DNA of 64,000 bases from Saprospiraceae bacterium (GTDB lineage: Bacteria; Bacteroidota; Bacteroidia; Chitinophagales; Saprospiraceae): assembly GCA_016714785.1 (NCBI GenBank), contig JADKCC010000033.1:1-64000 (forward strand). The letters run 5' to 3'. The notes beneath the pieces were generated by a model. That model was not told where the DNA came from, searched no databases, and worked only from the letters and a program-made list of their open reading frames with translations. Shown piece by piece: positions 63,106-64,000 of the stretch. The translations under genes were made by a program, and so were the position numbers. How positions within the stretch are numbered: position 1 is the stretch's first letter; the number at the start of each line of letters is the position of its first letter.

Positions 63106-64000
63106 ATGAAACAATTTTTATTTACAATGGCCATCGTTTTGTGCGGAGTTGGAGTCTCCTTCGGACAGCGTATGGTATCAGGAACAGTGACTGATGATTC
63201 AGGGGCTGCTCTGATAGGCGCCAATGTGGTAGCCAAAGAAGCCAATGGCATTGGTACTATCACCGACATAGACGGTAGTTACAAACTTCAGCTTCCAGAC
63301 AATGTGGCAACATTGATATTCAGTTATGCTGGATATGATAACAAGGAGATGGCAATAGGTACATCTTCAGTTATTAATGTAAGTTTGTCAGAAGGTAAGT
63401 TATTGGAGGAGATAGTGGTAGTGGGTTACGGTACTCAGAGAAAAAGTGATGCTACATCTGCTATTTCGAGTGTTTCTGGGCAAGATATTGCTGGATTAGT
63501 AACTCCAAGTTTTGCAGGTCAATTAGCAGGTAGAGCGTCAGGTGTGCAAATCACCACCAACAGTGGTATTATCGGTCAAGCACCAAGAATCAGAATTAGA
63601 GGTATTGCTTCTGTAAATTCTGGTACAGATCCATTGATCGTAGTGGATGGTATGCCTATTTATTCAGGCGATTTAGGTGGATATGCAGATGCAAGTGGAT
63701 TGGGAGACATCAATCCAGCAGACATTGAGTCTTATGAAGTACTGAAAGACGGAGCTGCTACAGCCATATATGGTTCTAGAGGTGCCAATGGTGTAATCTT
63801 GATTACTACCAAAAAAGGAAAAAAAGGTTCTGTTAAAGTTACTTTAAATTCGGTTTTTGGAGTTGCCAATCCAGTAAAAACATTTGATTTGTTAAAAACA
63901 AGTGATTTTATAACGATTGCAAATGAAAAAAGAACAAATAGAGGTCAAACACCTTGGGCCGTTGGTACTACTTATGATACTGACTGGCAAGCTGCTGTTT
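63106..64000 (+). CDS. SusC/RagA family TonB-linked receptor, 5' part
   Basis: The gene runs off the window; 298 codons are seen. A signal peptide (FTMAIVLCGVGVSFGQ) precedes a carboxypeptidase-like sandwich (RMVSGTVTDDSGAALIGANV, DGSYKLQLP). The SusC box LLEEIVVVGYGTQRKSDAT near 100 and a plug domain (IRIRGIASVNSGTDPLIVVDG, VLKDGAATAIYGSRGANGVI) follow. These are hallmarks of SusC/RagA receptors that import glycans or peptides with a SusD partner. The partner would lie beyond 64000. Confidence 0.95.
   Translation, partial: MKQFLFTMAIVLCGVGVSFGQRMVSGTVTDDSGAALIGANVVAKEANGIGTITDIDGSYKLQLPDNVATLIFSYAGYDNKEMAIGTSSVINVSLSEGKLLEEIVVVGYGTQRKSDATSAISSVSGQDIAGLVTPSFAGQLAGRASGVQITTNSGIIGQAPRIRIRGIASVNSGTDPLIVVDGMPIYSGDLGGYADASGLGDINPADIESYEVLKDGAATAIYGSRGANGVILITTKKGKKGSVKVTLNSVFGVANPVKTFDLLKTSDFITIANEKRTNRGQTPWAVGTTYDTDWQAAV

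Overview
The window comes from an AT-rich Bacteroidota chromosome. A member of the Saprospiraceae or a near relative fits best. The grounds are TAnnTTTG-type -7 promoter elements, mostly no Shine-Dalgarno sites, T9SS-type C-terminal sorting domains, a SusC/RagA receptor, a DUF1800/DUF1501 pair, and a tmRNA tag ending in ALAA. The taxon is an inference; no rRNA gene is present.

Layout. 1-21 kb is an accessory region. It holds a broken IS110-family transposase, a broken DUF1826 gene, a broken TPR histidine kinase and NarL-type response regulator, a broken secreted SGNH hydrolase with FG-GAP repeats, several small secreted proteins, and two giant surface proteins flanking a LytTR regulator. It ends in a second broken IS110 copy and a 769-bp repeat element with terminal inverted repeats. 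21.9-30.1 kb holds mostly metabolic genes: a pentapeptide-repeat protein, punA, trpBA, two tandem thioredoxin-like paralogues, pyrB and pyrR. 30.5-30.9 kb is the tmRNA gene ssrA. 31-47 kb holds a repeat-rich T9SS protein, a lipoprotein, a nucleotidyltransferase, a YciH-like factor, a serine hydrolase, a TonB receptor, a candidate structured RNA, DUF1800 and DUF1501, an SDR, a ZIP transporter, and copies of two intergenic repeat families. 47.2-52.9 kb holds a thioredoxin-like protein and a probable operon of prolyl oligopeptidase, M20 dipeptidase, FKBP and trmD. 53.2-57.2 kb is a tandem array of four copies of the 21-kb repeat element; one copy carries a group II intron with its reverse transcriptase. 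57.2-64 kb holds mpl, a DUF5686 outer-membrane protein, a YheT-type hydrolase, a small secreted protein and the start of a SusC/RagA receptor that runs off the window.

The most striking unexplained signal is an identical 16-bp imperfect palindrome found three times, at 1892, 3912 and 4656. Each copy lies exactly 23 bp upstream of a TAnCTTTG -7 element, in front of the sensor kinase region, the response regulator and the secreted hydrolase. This looks like the operator of a small autoregulated two-component regulon, although the genes it controls are now broken.

Many genes, mostly accessory but also DUF1800 and one thioredoxin paralogue, carry one-base frameshifts, often in homopolymers. Sequencing or assembly indels must be excluded before these are called true pseudogenes.
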